Assembly: GCA_913056375.1 (NCBI GenBank)
Contig: CAJXNF010000001.1
Span: forward strand, 1-46,108
DNA: 46,108 nt
From: an uncultured Pseudomonadota bacterium
GTDB taxonomy: Bacteria; SAR324; NAC60-12
Direction: 5' to 3'
The notes beneath the pieces were generated by a model. The model did no database searches. It was not told the origin of the DNA and saw nothing but the letters and a program-made list of their open reading frames with translations. How positions within the stretch are numbered: position 1 is the first letter of the stretch; the number at the start of each line of letters is the position of its first letter. Shown piece by piece: positions 33,874 through 41,396 of the stretch. The position numbers and the translations under genes are program-made.

Positions 33874-34095
33874 TTAACTTTGATCAACCGCATCATGCTT
33901 CTGCTGCAGCTTCCGTACCCAGTAGAATCCGCCAATCAGCATGGCTACTGGCAGTACCGTCAAGAAAGCTGTCGTCAGGTAGAATGCGGCTCTTGTATTC
34001 TCTGAGGAAGAGAAGCAAACCGCACAGGCTTGTACGTCGAAATGCAGGAATAAACTAGCTAGGCCAGTAATCACAATAGCAGGAACGGCTTTCAC
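33874..34095 (-). CDS. Small membrane protein with CxxC at the end of its signal-like helix, oxidase operon
   Basis: From the GTG at 34095 (preceded by GAGG just downstream of the coxC-like stop) it encodes 73 residues; an upstream ATG at 34158 would overlap the coxC-like gene by 58 bases and is less likely. It has an N-terminal hydrophobic segment leading to QACAVCFSSSE, then a second helix (about 41-62, LTTAFLTVLPVAMLIGGF) and a basic tail. Short proteins with ACAVCF occur next to cytochrome oxidase genes in several marine bacteria, to my knowledge without an assigned function. The periplasmic CxxC could bind copper or haem or act in thiol exchange; that is inference. Confidence 0.6.
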   Translation of the reverse strand: MKAVPAIVITGLASLFLHFDVQACAVCFSSSENTRAAFYLTTAFLTVLPVAMLIGGFYWVRKLQQKHDAVDQS

Positions 34096-34100
34096 AATCC

Positions 34101-34700
34101 TCAAAGCAAGTAGACAAGTGTATATAAAACTGGCCAAACTCCAACCACAAAATACCAAAAGATTTGGGCTGCACGGAGGTTGTCAATTGTCAGTTGCTGG
34201 GAGGTGGAATTGAGTCTTCTCAAACAAGCAAGCAAAGCGAGCAGTCCCCCAATCACATGCAGCCCGTGAGCTCCAATGATCAGATAGAAGACACCTCCAT
34301 AGGTACTGGAAGTGATAGTCAGCCCAAAACTAATCAGTTGGACCCACTCGTAACCCTGCACACTGACAAAGACGGTCCCCAGAGCAATCGTCAGAGCAAG
34401 CAACTGTTTCGACTGTGAAGACTGCGAAGAGAACACCTTTACAGACCGATGCAGACAGAAGGCACTCGCTAAGAGAGTCAAGGAGTTCAGTGCTGTCGCA
34501 AACACTGGAAGACGAGGCTGCCCCCATGGAGGCCACTCTTCCGCACCAGAGCGGATGATCATGTAGGCGCTGATCAATGCTGCAAAGAACATCACCTCTG
34601 TCATGATCAGAATGACAGTTGCAAAGATGCTGCTTGAAACTAGCTGTCTGCGTTCAGCATTCGAATTTGCTGGTATCTCAGGGGCTACGAGTAAAATCAT
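34101..34700 (-). CDS. Second cytochrome c oxidase subunit III-like protein
   Basis: 199 residues, five membrane helices, of the heme-copper oxidase subunit III family: VILIMTEVMFFAALISAYM near residue 32 and GAHGLHVIGGLLAL near 144, and FWYFVVGVWPVLYTLVYLL at the C-terminus, all typical. It differs clearly from the coxC gene at 35069 in this operon. The Glu/Asp positions common to subunit III (E in MTEVMFF) are present. Two subunit III-like genes flanking a subunit IV gene is a known arrangement in some complex-III-like operons; the second may replace or assist the first. Start ATG lies 3 bases after the coxD stop. Confidence 0.82.
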   Translation of the reverse strand: MILLVAPEIPANSNAERRQLVSSSIFATVILIMTEVMFFAALISAYMIIRSGAEEWPPWGQPRLPVFATALNSLTLLASAFCLHRSVKVFSSQSSQSKQLLALTIALGTVFVSVQGYEWVQLISFGLTITSSTYGGVFYLIIGAHGLHVIGGLLALLACLRRLNSTSQQLTIDNLRAAQIFWYFVVGVWPVLYTLVYLL

Positions 34701-34703
34701 GGA

Positions 34704-35066
34704 TTACCGAAGTTGGCCGTCACCATCAATGACAAAGTATCTCTGCTGCTCGGCACAGGTGTTATTAGCAATACAATCCTGCCAGTTCTGACCATCTGTT
34801 TTCATTATATCAGAGGCAACCCCGAAGAAAAACACGCCAAGTAAAACAGTAGAAATTAGCAGTAGGAACCAAACGTATTTCTTCTCAAAGTTGAGATGCA
34901 TGAAGTAAGCGGCGACGTAATAGGTCTTTACGAGTGCAATTCCGAAAGCAGTCAGTAAAGTTAGCCAAGGGATTCCCAGTTCTGGCCCAACAATGCTAAC
35001 TACCAAGAGTACCAAGAGAAGTACCCAAATTTTTACATAATTTGGATGTGCGTGTGCTCCAGCCAT
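34704..35066 (-). CDS. coxD: Cytochrome c oxidase subunit IV family protein
   Basis: 120 residues from the ATG at 35066 (MAGAHAHPNYVKIW); the longer frame start at 35129 overlaps coxC and is not supported. Three hydrophobic segments (VWLLLVLLVVSIVG-like near 14-32, a second near 38-60 and FLLLISTVLLGVFFFGV) match the prokaryotic subunit IV (CtaF/COX4 pro) family. The C-terminus has NTCAEQQRYFV after a charged loop with one further Cys. It stabilises the oxidase core. The gene begins 2 bases after the coxC stop, so translation is coupled. Confidence 0.82.
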   Translation of the reverse strand: MAGAHAHPNYVKIWVLLLVLLVVSIVGPELGIPWLTLLTAFGIALVKTYYVAAYFMHLNFEKKYVWFLLLISTVLLGVFFFGVASDIMKTDGQNWQDCIANNTCAEQQRYFVIDGDGQLR

Positions 35067-35068
35067 AT

Positions 35069-35662
35069 TTACTTTGCTATGTAGAGGAGTGGGAAAAGGA
35101 AAATCCAGACAATATCGACAAAGTGCCAATACAGCCCAATCAATTCAACCCGATGTGGATTAAAGCCTTTCCTGAGGTCGAAGGAGATCAAGGCCATGAT
35201 GACCATCCCTCCGATCACGTGCAGAGCATGAAGCCCGGTTGCTGTATAGTAGAAAGACCAGTACGTGTTGGTCAGAGGAGTCTTTAGCAACTCTGGATCA
35301 TCAGCGAAGAGTTTTGAGGAGTATTCATAGTACTTAACCAGCAAGAAGACACCGCCTCCACCAATCGTATACCAGATGAATTTGAATGCTCGGTCAAAAT
35401 CTTTCTTCTCGGCAGCATCATGTGCCAAGACGATGAAAAGGCTGGAGGTCAGAAGAACAAATGTATTGAACGCACCGGCTGGTACTTTGGTAAAGACTGC
35501 TTCTCCACCCCACCAAGGATTGTTAAGCCGATACAAAATGTAGCAGGCTATCAATCCACCAAAAATGAAAATTTCCGAGGCTAGTAGCCACCACACCCCG
35601 AGCCGTCCGGTAGGGATGCCGGTCGCTGAACGGCTAGTTGCCAAAGGTCCTTGCATAGACAT
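35069..35662 (-). CDS. coxC: Cytochrome c oxidase subunit III
   Basis: 197 residues with five membrane helices, as in the short (no first two helices) bacterial subunit III. Signature: LGVWWLLASEIFIFGGLIACY near residue 25 with the conserved Glu, TGLHALHVIGGMVIMALI near 140 and YWHFVDIVWIFLFPLLYI at the end. The subunit contacts subunit I and keeps the proton-pumping machinery stable. It follows coxA by 56 bases and is followed by coxD 2 bases on. Start ATG at 35662; a second Met two codons later is possible. Confidence 0.92.
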   Translation of the reverse strand: MSMQGPLATSRSATGIPTGRLGVWWLLASEIFIFGGLIACYILYRLNNPWWGGEAVFTKVPAGAFNTFVLLTSSLFIVLAHDAAEKKDFDRAFKFIWYTIGGGGVFLLVKYYEYSSKLFADDPELLKTPLTNTYWSFYYTATGLHALHVIGGMVIMALISFDLRKGFNPHRVELIGLYWHFVDIVWIFLFPLLYIAK

Positions 35663-35718
35663 AACGATTCCTCAGAGGGTCATTCAGGGAAGAACCAAAG
35701 TTCTCCCCTTGTTCATCA

Positions 35719-37434
35719 TCAGTTACGATCAGGCATATTTTGAGGCCAGTAGTCCTCTTTGTTCCCAGGGACACTGTACTCATAGGGCCCACGATATACG
35801 GTGGGGAGCTCTGCGAAGTTACCATGTGGCGGAGGCGAAGGAACTGTCCATTCCAATGTGTTAGACTTCCATGGATTTGCTGGAGCTTTCTCGCCTTTGA
35901 ACATACTGACAAAGAAATTGTAAGCGAAGACGAATTGGAACAACAGCATGGTCACCAAGGAGACTGTCGCAAAGACGCGAATTCCTTGCAAGTCAGCTGT
36001 TGCCAGATCTGGAAAGTGCTGGAAGTTGTAGATCCGTCGATGCTGCCCAGCCATTCCAACGAGGAACAGTGGCAAGAAAATACCATTGAACGGAATGATC
36101 GTACCCCAGAAGTGGATCTTACCCAGTGTTTCATCCATCATCCTGCCAAACATCTTTGGGTACCAATGGTACAAGCCAGCGAACATCCCAATGATCGCAA
36201 TCGGGAAGAAGGTGGAGTGGAAGTGGGCAATCACAAAATAGCTGTCATGGAAGTAGATATCTAGTGCACTGGAGCCAAGATAAATTCCAGTAACCCCACC
36301 CAGTAAGAAAGTAACTAGAAAACCAAGTGCCCAAAGCATCGGAGTTCGGAATTCAATCGACCCACCGTAGAGAGTAGCTACGTAACTGAATAGGATTTCA
36401 GCGATTGGAATCGAAATCAGCAGGGTCGTGACAAGGAAGATATTCGCCATCCGTGGGTCAATCCCGGCAATAAACTGGTGATGCGCCCAAACAACAAATG
36501 CCAATCCACCTGTCGCAAAAGTGGTGTAGAGAATCGTCTTGTAGCCAAAGAGTTTCTTGCGAGCAAAGGTTGTCATGATCTCAGCAACGATACCCAGAGC
36601 TGGTAGTAAAACCACATATACTTCCGGGTGGCCAAAGAACCAGAACAGATGCTGCCACAATACTGGGTCACCCCCTCCGGAAGGCACAAAGAATGTTGTA
36701 CCTACTCGCTGGTCCATCAACAACATCACAGATCCAGCGATCAGCGGTCCAACTGAAGCCATGAACATGATGGAAGCCAAAACGATCATCCAAACAACGA
36801 TTGGAATGTCGGTCATCCGCATCCCTGGCGCACGAGCGTTCATCGAGGTGGTTACAAAGTTGATCCCTCCGATCAGGAAGGCCACAAATTCAAGGGCAAC
36901 AGCAATCAACCAAAGCGAGGCGCCCCAGTCCGTCAGGTTGTATTCGGCGACTGCTGACAAGGGTGGATAAGAAGTCCAGGCTCCGCCAAATCCACCGCCT
37001 TGTACGAAGAAGGACATGAATAGGACTACTACACTGAGCAGAAAGATTTGGTAGGACAGGCGGTTCAACCTCGGAAAAACCATGTCGTCACAGCCAATCA
37101 TCAGTGGAATCAAGATGTTCCCGAAAGCAGCGATCAGCACTGGCATCGCCACCCAGAAAATCATGATTGCCCCATGATTGGTGATCAACATATTGTATTG
37201 ACCTGGTCCGACCGTGCCATAGAGCGGAACTTCCATGCCTGGGAAGGCTAACTGCATACGGAAGGCATAAGCGAAATACCCTCCAACAATCGCCATGAAC
37301 ATTCCTGTAAACATGTACTGCAACCCAATGATCTTGTGATCAGTGGAGAAGAAGTACTTCATTATGAAGCTTTGTTCGTGATGGTCATGTCCGTGAGCGG
37401 CATGACTATCATGGGTGACCGTCGTCTGTCCCAT
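35719..37434 (-). CDS. coxA: Cytochrome c oxidase subunit I (aa3-type), unusual K-channel
   Basis: 571 residues, 12 membrane helices, His-rich N-terminus (HAAHGHDHHEQ). Low-spin haem His at 87 (TNHGAI); CuB ligands and Tyr in GHPEVY (269-273, E271 conserved, so A1-type) and WAHHQF (His 318, 319); haem ligands in HDSYFVIAHFHST. D-channel residues look intact: DDMVFPRLN has the expected Asp and Asn. In the K-channel segment the family pattern is IPTGIKxFS; here it is IPIAEILFS (342-350), so the Lys and Thr are replaced by Ile and Glu 346 sits one residue earlier. SD AGGAGAAAG precedes the ATG, 25 bases after coxB. The enzyme reduces O2 with electrons from cytochrome c. Confidence 0.95.
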   Translation of the reverse strand: MGQTTVTHDSHAAHGHDHHEQSFIMKYFFSTDHKIIGLQYMFTGMFMAIVGGYFAYAFRMQLAFPGMEVPLYGTVGPGQYNMLITNHGAIMIFWVAMPVLIAAFGNILIPLMIGCDDMVFPRLNRLSYQIFLLSVVVLFMSFFVQGGGFGGAWTSYPPLSAVAEYNLTDWGASLWLIAVALEFVAFLIGGINFVTTSMNARAPGMRMTDIPIVVWMIVLASIMFMASVGPLIAGSVMLLMDQRVGTTFFVPSGGGDPVLWQHLFWFFGHPEVYVVLLPALGIVAEIMTTFARKKLFGYKTILYTTFATGGLAFVVWAHHQFIAGIDPRMANIFLVTTLLISIPIAEILFSYVATLYGGSIEFRTPMLWALGFLVTFLLGGVTGIYLGSSALDIYFHDSYFVIAHFHSTFFPIAIIGMFAGLYHWYPKMFGRMMDETLGKIHFWGTIIPFNGIFLPLFLVGMAGQHRRIYNFQHFPDLATADLQGIRVFATVSLVTMLLFQFVFAYNFFVSMFKGEKAPANPWKSNTLEWTVPSPPPHGNFAELPTVYRGPYEYSVPGNKEDYWPQNMPDRN

Positions 37435-37459
37435 ACTTTCTCCTAAAACACTTCTTGGT

Positions 37460-38227
37460 TTAGAAGCTGCTGAGCAGCTTGTCTGTGAAGGATTCGCTAT
37501 TTGATGCCGTGCTGACGGTCATCTTCTGAAGTCGTTTTTGATAATCACTTTCGTAAGTTCGGTTGCGGATTGACTCCATAGCAGCGTCATAGGACTGCTG
37601 ATCCTCATGAACTACGATTGTTGCACCCATAATTCCGTGACCGTATCCACAAATTTCTGCACATTGAATGTCATACACGCCCGTCTTGTTGGGCTCAAAC
37701 CAGCCAGTGATTGTACGGCCAGGGATCGTGTCCTGCCGCAGCCGGAAGGCTGGAACAGAGAAATTATGCAGAACGTCACGAGATTCTAGTTCGAAGTGAT
37801 AGACTGTGTCTTTCTTCACATGCAGATCATTGACGGTAGAGACATCATCTTCAGTACCTAATTTACCATCAGGCCCTGAATGGATGAAGAACCAACTCCA
37901 CTGCTGCCCCACCACTCGAATCTTATCCTCTGCCTGAGGCAAGGTTTGCTTCACATCTACCCAAACCATCACCGTAAAAACGATAATAACTACATCAAGT
38001 GCGATCACAGAGTAGTGTGGATAGTGCGTCCATTTCTTTTGGGAATGCGGATCACCTGAGATGTAAGAAGCTCGCACACCTTCTTTTCGTCGGAAACGAA
38101 CCATGAAATAGGTCATCACTGCCAATACCATCACGAACCAAAAACCGACAATGACCGTGATCATATCGAACAGGAAATCTATATCGCCAGCATACGTTGA
38201 AGCGCTGGGCACAAAGTATTCAATCAT
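37460..38227 (-). CDS. coxB: Cytochrome c oxidase subunit II with CuA site
   Basis: 255 residues with two N-terminal membrane helices (about 20-45 and 72-95) and a cupredoxin domain. CuA ligands are all present: the His in LHNFSVP and the cluster CAEICGYGHGIM (two Cys, Glu carbonyl position, His and Met). WSWFF is the aromatic electron-entry patch. There is no C-terminal cytochrome c domain, so this is an aa3 rather than caa3 enzyme and needs a separate cytochrome c donor such as the one at 11121 or ActE. It is 25 bases before coxA and 9 bases after a newly recognised small gene. Confidence 0.94.
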   Translation of the reverse strand: MIEYFVPSASTYAGDIDFLFDMITVIVGFWFVMVLAVMTYFMVRFRRKEGVRASYISGDPHSQKKWTHYPHYSVIALDVVIIVFTVMVWVDVKQTLPQAEDKIRVVGQQWSWFFIHSGPDGKLGTEDDVSTVNDLHVKKDTVYHFELESRDVLHNFSVPAFRLRQDTIPGRTITGWFEPNKTGVYDIQCAEICGYGHGIMGATIVVHEDQQSYDAAMESIRNRTYESDYQKRLQKMTVSTASNSESFTDKLLSSF

Positions 38228-38236
38228 TTTAACTCC

Positions 38237-38353
38237 CTACAGCACATACAAGATAACAGCTATGATGAATAGCGCACATCCCGCAGCAACGAGTCTAAAG
38301 GCTTTACTAGCCAACTCGTCACTGTCGAGTTTCTTCATGACATGATCTTCCAT
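38237..38353 (-). CDS. 38-residue single-helix membrane peptide between ctaB and coxB
   Basis: Reading leftward from ATG at 38353 gives 38 residues: a charged N-terminus (MEDHVMKKLDSDELASKAF, residues 1-19) and one hydrophobic C-terminal helix (RLVAAGCALFIIAVILYVL), then TAG at 38237. GAGG stands 4 bases before the ATG, starting in the ctaB stop codon, so ctaB, this gene and coxB are spaced like one translated unit (6 bases from the ctaB stop, 9 bases to the coxB start). The topology is N-in, like accessory peptides such as CcoQ or CbdX. No known family match can be claimed from sequence alone. Confidence 0.7.
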   Translation of the reverse strand: MEDHVMKKLDSDELASKAFRLVAAGCALFIIAVILYVL

Positions 38354-38359
38354 CCTACC

Positions 38360-39262
38360 TCATAGAAATATTCGATCCAACGTCAACACCACACACCAGG
38401 CAGGCAGATAAATGATTGATGCGAAAAAGACTTTTCTCGCATTCTGCTCATTGCGGTGCAGCCAAAATTGAAGAGTTGGCATTAAGAAACCGACTCCCAA
38501 GAGTGTAGCAACAACAAGAAAGAAAGGTCCTGCCTGTTCAAACCAGAATACGGAAGCACTGGCCAGAATCAGCAGAACGATATGCAGTACCATGTGTACT
38601 GCAGTCAAGCGGCCATCTTTATCAATGCTGGAGAGCATTCGGAATCCACCTTTACGGTATTCGTCCTGATACATCCAAGCGATGGCAAAAAAATGCGGCA
38701 TCTGCCATAGGTAGAGTACCGCAAAGATTGGGAGCGCTCCCCACTCCAAAACTCCGGTTGCTGCGCTCCAGCCCATCAGTGGGGGCAGAGCACCGGTTAT
38801 GGCACCAACCCAAGTGTTGGCAACCGTTTTTTGCTTCAGTGGGGTGTAGAGCAAAAGGTATGTCAGGTGCGTCGCAGCACCCAAAAGGGCAGTAAGCCAG
38901 CCGGTGAATGCTAAGAGATAGCTGAAACCAATAATGCTCAGCGTCGCCCCTAATAGGATAGCTTCTTCTTCGCTGACCCGCCCTGTTGGGATGGGACGCT
39001 GACAAGTCCTCCGCATCCGGGCGTCTTGCTCACGCTCAAACCACTGATTGAGTACATGCGCACCGCCACCGATCAGAAGTGTACCAAGAATCAGGTGAAA
39101 GATTTTTGTTGGATCGCTGGTAACTCCAGGTAGGTAGTATCCCATCATCGCACTCAATACCACCATGCCCAACAACCGAGGCTTGCAGAGGGTCCAGTAG
39201 TCACCCAGGCGACTACGCCACTGATCAATGGGGGAGAGGAATGTGATTGACTTAGATCTCAT
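38360..39262 (-). CDS. ctaB: CtaB, protoheme IX farnesyltransferase (haem O synthase)
   Basis: 300 residues, UbiA family, 8-9 membrane helices. The first allylic-diphosphate motif reads NQWFEREQDARMRRTCQRP near residues 92-110, in place of the usual NDxxDxxxDxxMxRT, with the key Asp and Arg residues kept. The second motif lies in the loop around IAWMYQDEYRKGGFRML. It adds a farnesyl group to haem B to make haem O, the precursor of haem A for CoxA. No ctaA (haem A synthase) is in the window. It is the first gene of the oxidase operon. SD AAGGA precedes the ATG by 4-5 bases; a promoter candidate lies at 39292-39320. Confidence 0.95.
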   Translation of the reverse strand: MRSKSITFLSPIDQWRSRLGDYWTLCKPRLLGMVVLSAMMGYYLPGVTSDPTKIFHLILGTLLIGGGAHVLNQWFEREQDARMRRTCQRPIPTGRVSEEEAILLGATLSIIGFSYLLAFTGWLTALLGAATHLTYLLLYTPLKQKTVANTWVGAITGALPPLMGWSAATGVLEWGALPIFAVLYLWQMPHFFAIAWMYQDEYRKGGFRMLSSIDKDGRLTAVHMVLHIVLLILASASVFWFEQAGPFFLVVATLLGVGFLMPTLQFWLHRNEQNARKVFFASIIYLPAWCVVLTLDRIFL

Positions 39263-39291
39263 AGAATCCTTAAAGGTTTTTCAGAAGTGGG

Positions 39292-39320
39292 ATTACACAA
39301 AACCAGTGCACTTCTCGCAA
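39292..39320 (-). promoter_or_regulatory. Candidate sigma-70-type promoter of the ctaB-cox operon
   Basis: On the minus strand TTGCGA (39320-39315) and TGTAAT (39297-39292) are 17 bases apart, about 30 bases upstream of the ctaB start. The match to TTGACA/TATAAT is fair (4 of 6 in each). No operator is obvious. It is the best candidate in the gap; no other evidence supports it. Confidence 0.4.
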
Positions 39321-39598
39321 GATAAAAAACCAACTCTTTCTACTTTTCATAGAATCAAATATTCTAATTTTACTTTTTTTGTTCTAGCAGCGGTCAACAA
39401 ATCCCCAACTTTCTGGTGATGCCCAATTTTTATCTGGAATTTCCATCCGCAAGCTGGAGAAATAAAAGAAGCTTTTTTCATAGACAGATTCTCCAAATCA
39501 TTCTCGATCCTTCATCTTCTGCGGCATCTGTACCGAAACTGATTTACTCCCGGTCAGAAATATGAGGATTATCAAGTGAGCAACAAGGAAAGGTAATC
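39321..39598. other. Intergenic stretch between the oxidase operon and the Grx-rhodanese gene
   Basis: The gap between ctaB and the glutaredoxin gene is 336 bases in all. Apart from the promoter candidate near ctaB I see AT-rich tracts (39360-39385) with no clear inverted repeat, and no open frame worth naming. The AAGGAAAGG ribosome-binding site of the next gene lies at its right end. A rightward promoter should be here but no clean box pair is seen. Confidence 0.35.
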
Positions 39599-40315
39599 AT
39601 GAAATTCAAGGTTGTTTCGGCTGATGCGACAGATTCATCACAATCCAGTGACGATCCAAGAGTTCGTATTGAAGGATTGATTGAGAGTAGCCCGGTTTTT
39701 CTATTCATGAAAGGCACCCCTGAAGCCCCACAATGCGGATTTTCCTATCGCGTCTGTGAAGTCCTACGAGGATGGAACGTGCCATTTCGTTCCTTCAATG
39801 TCTTAGCAGATCCTGATATTAGACAAGGCATCAAAGAGTTCACAAATTGGCCTACCATCCCTCAACTTTATGTAAACCGAGAATTTGTTGGTGGGTGTGA
39901 CATCATAGAGGAACTCTCACAATCCGGTGAACTACGAGAACTACTGCAAGAAGCGTATCCTGAGCAAAACTTTGAGCCTCCTCCTCCTCCCGCCCAAGTT
40001 CAGGTCATTTCGCCCACACAAGCCAAGCAAATGCTGGAAGAAAACTCCGAGCTAACGGTACTGGACATTCGTGAGCCTGACGAGCGAGAATATGCAAAGC
40101 TGGAACGGTCTCAAGTACTGGATCACAAGCTCGCTGATGAAATTCTGAACCAATGGGATGCGAACACTCCCCTGCTGCTGATGTGCCACCGCGGTATCCG
40201 GAGTATGGAAGCTGCACAATTTTTTATTTCCCGTGGTTTTCAACAAGTTTTCAATATTGATGGTGGCATTGACCGTTGGTCTGACGAAGTCGATTCCAGT
40301 ATTCCACGCTACTAA
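39599..40315 (+). CDS. Monothiol glutaredoxin (CGFS) fused to a rhodanese domain
   Basis: 238 residues. Residues 22-115 form a Grx4-type monothiol glutaredoxin: KGTPEAPQCGFS with active C46, TNWPTIPQLYV (cis-Pro) and GGCDII. After the linker FEPPPPPAQV, residues 130-235 form a rhodanese: VISPTQAKQMLE, VLDIREPDERE and LMCHRGIRSMEAA with the catalytic-loop Cys. CGFS glutaredoxins carry Fe-S clusters; the rhodanese could supply or accept sulfane sulfur. Such fusions occur in proteobacteria. The gene is followed by an IscA-type gene at 18 bases, which supports a role in Fe-S assembly or transfer. Confidence 0.92.
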   Translation: MKFKVVSADATDSSQSSDDPRVRIEGLIESSPVFLFMKGTPEAPQCGFSYRVCEVLRGWNVPFRSFNVLADPDIRQGIKEFTNWPTIPQLYVNREFVGGCDIIEELSQSGELRELLQEAYPEQNFEPPPPPAQVQVISPTQAKQMLEENSELTVLDIREPDEREYAKLERSQVLDHKLADEILNQWDANTPLLLMCHRGIRSMEAAQFFISRGFQQVFNIDGGIDRWSDEVDSSIPRY

Positions 40316-40333
40316 GTATCTTCTGAAAACAAA

Positions 40334-40711
40334 ATGAACTCACCTACAATCGAACTGACACCGAGAGCAGCTGAGGTTTTTCGAGAAGCTTGTTCAGCAG
40401 AACAGAAAAGCCTAGCAGAATCCCGTCTGCGCATTGGAGCCAAGCCAGGGGGTTGCTCCGGCTATAAATACGAATTGGAATGGAACGCCGCTACGGATCA
40501 ACTGGAGAGTGATCTTCTGCTTGAATCACAGGGGGTCCAAATTCTGGTCGATCAACTCTGCCTGGAGGAAGTTCTCGGTCCTCTAAAGATTGACTACAGT
40601 GACGCCAACCTTGTTGAGCAGGGATTCGTATTCATTCAGCTCAGTAGCGGGCGCCAATGTGGCTGTGGAGAGTCATTCACTCCAGTTCGTGACCTCTCCG
40701 CTTATGCCTGA
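40334..40711 (+). CDS. A-type iron-sulfur carrier (IscA/ErpA/HesB family)
   Basis: 125 residues. The three conserved cysteines are in GGCSGYKYE and GRQCGCGES, as required for [2Fe-2S] or iron binding. It is a soluble carrier that transfers Fe-S clusters to apoproteins, probably including the MiaB, ActB and respiratory targets of this genome; that target list is inference. It forms a unit with the Grx-rhodanese gene upstream (18 bases) and overlaps the yggT start by 8 bases. Which of IscA, ErpA or SufA it is cannot be decided from the sequence alone. Confidence 0.93.
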   Translation: MNSPTIELTPRAAEVFREACSAEQKSLAESRLRIGAKPGGCSGYKYELEWNAATDQLESDLLLESQGVQILVDQLCLEEVLGPLKIDYSDANLVEQGFVFIQLSSGRQCGCGESFTPVRDLSAYA

Positions 40712-41330
40712 TTTGCTTGAACTGATCGCCAGCGGAACCTGCTTTGGTCTCTTTGTCTACAAGTGGATCATCATTATTGCCGTTGTCCTAACATGGGTCA
40801 GTGCAGATCCCTACAACCCGTTCGTGTCATGGATCAACCGAGTCACTCGGCCTTTCTGGTATTGGTGCGAAAGATGGCTACCGCTCACCATGAGGCATTT
40901 CAGCGCCTACTTTTCTCTGCTACTGGTAATTTTTGGACAGGCGCTCATTCCAGCGTCTGTCCGTTCGATCAATTTGTTTCTGCAAGGAATGATTGAAGTC
41001 GATGCCTTGGCACTTCAGTTTGGTGGGCACCTGATCCAGTCTACTAGTATCATTGCCCAAAGTGTTTTCTTCTTCTTCATGCTGATCTTAGGTTTTTGGT
41101 TCTTTCTGACCCTGATCAATCCTGCTTACAATAATCCTATCGTTCAGGTCCTCCATACTTTGGCAGACCCACTGCTCTCCCCACTACAACGTTATCTTCC
41201 TCGAATGCGCTTCGACATCTCTCCCCTAATTGGTGTGGCGCTCTTCTATCTACTCAATGCCTATCTTGTACATCCTATCGCCTTCTACGGTGGGATGCTC
41301 TCCCAACCCGTCCAACTCTGTGTCTACTGA
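40704..41330 (+). CDS. yggT: YggT-family membrane protein
   Basis: 208 residues from the ATG at 40704; an in-frame ATG at 40590 would read through the conserved end of the IscA gene and is rejected. Two YggT repeats: each has a membrane helix pair followed by PYNPFVSWINRVTRPFW (first) and NPIVQVLHTLADPLLSPLQRYLP (second). YggT proteins are inner-membrane proteins implicated in osmotic or ion balance and, in plants, in haem or division-site assembly. Coupling to an iron-sulfur carrier gene has no known reason. Confidence 0.88.
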   Translation: MPDLLELIASGTCFGLFVYKWIIIIAVVLTWVSADPYNPFVSWINRVTRPFWYWCERWLPLTMRHFSAYFSLLLVIFGQALIPASVRSINLFLQGMIEVDALALQFGGHLIQSTSIIAQSVFFFFMLILGFWFFLTLINPAYNNPIVQVLHTLADPLLSPLQRYLPRMRFDISPLIGVALFYLLNAYLVHPIAFYGGMLSQPVQLCVY

Positions 41331-41396
41331 CTCTCCAGAAAAATGGTCGAATTTTTGAAAGGATTATAGCAGACGTCAACCCAAACTGACTGAGCT

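Noticed and set aside
35740..36264. A 174-codon open frame on the plus strand within coxA
   Set aside because: It is antisense to a strongly conserved gene and its product has no coherent motif; codon bias of coxA explains the lack of stops.
36557..36970. Second long plus-strand open frame within coxA
   Set aside because: Same reason; low-complexity translation and no ribosome-binding site.
38151..38345. Plus-strand open frame over the ctaB-coxB junction
   Set aside because: It is antisense to coxB and to the small gene at 38237-38353, which has the better start site and a membrane helix.
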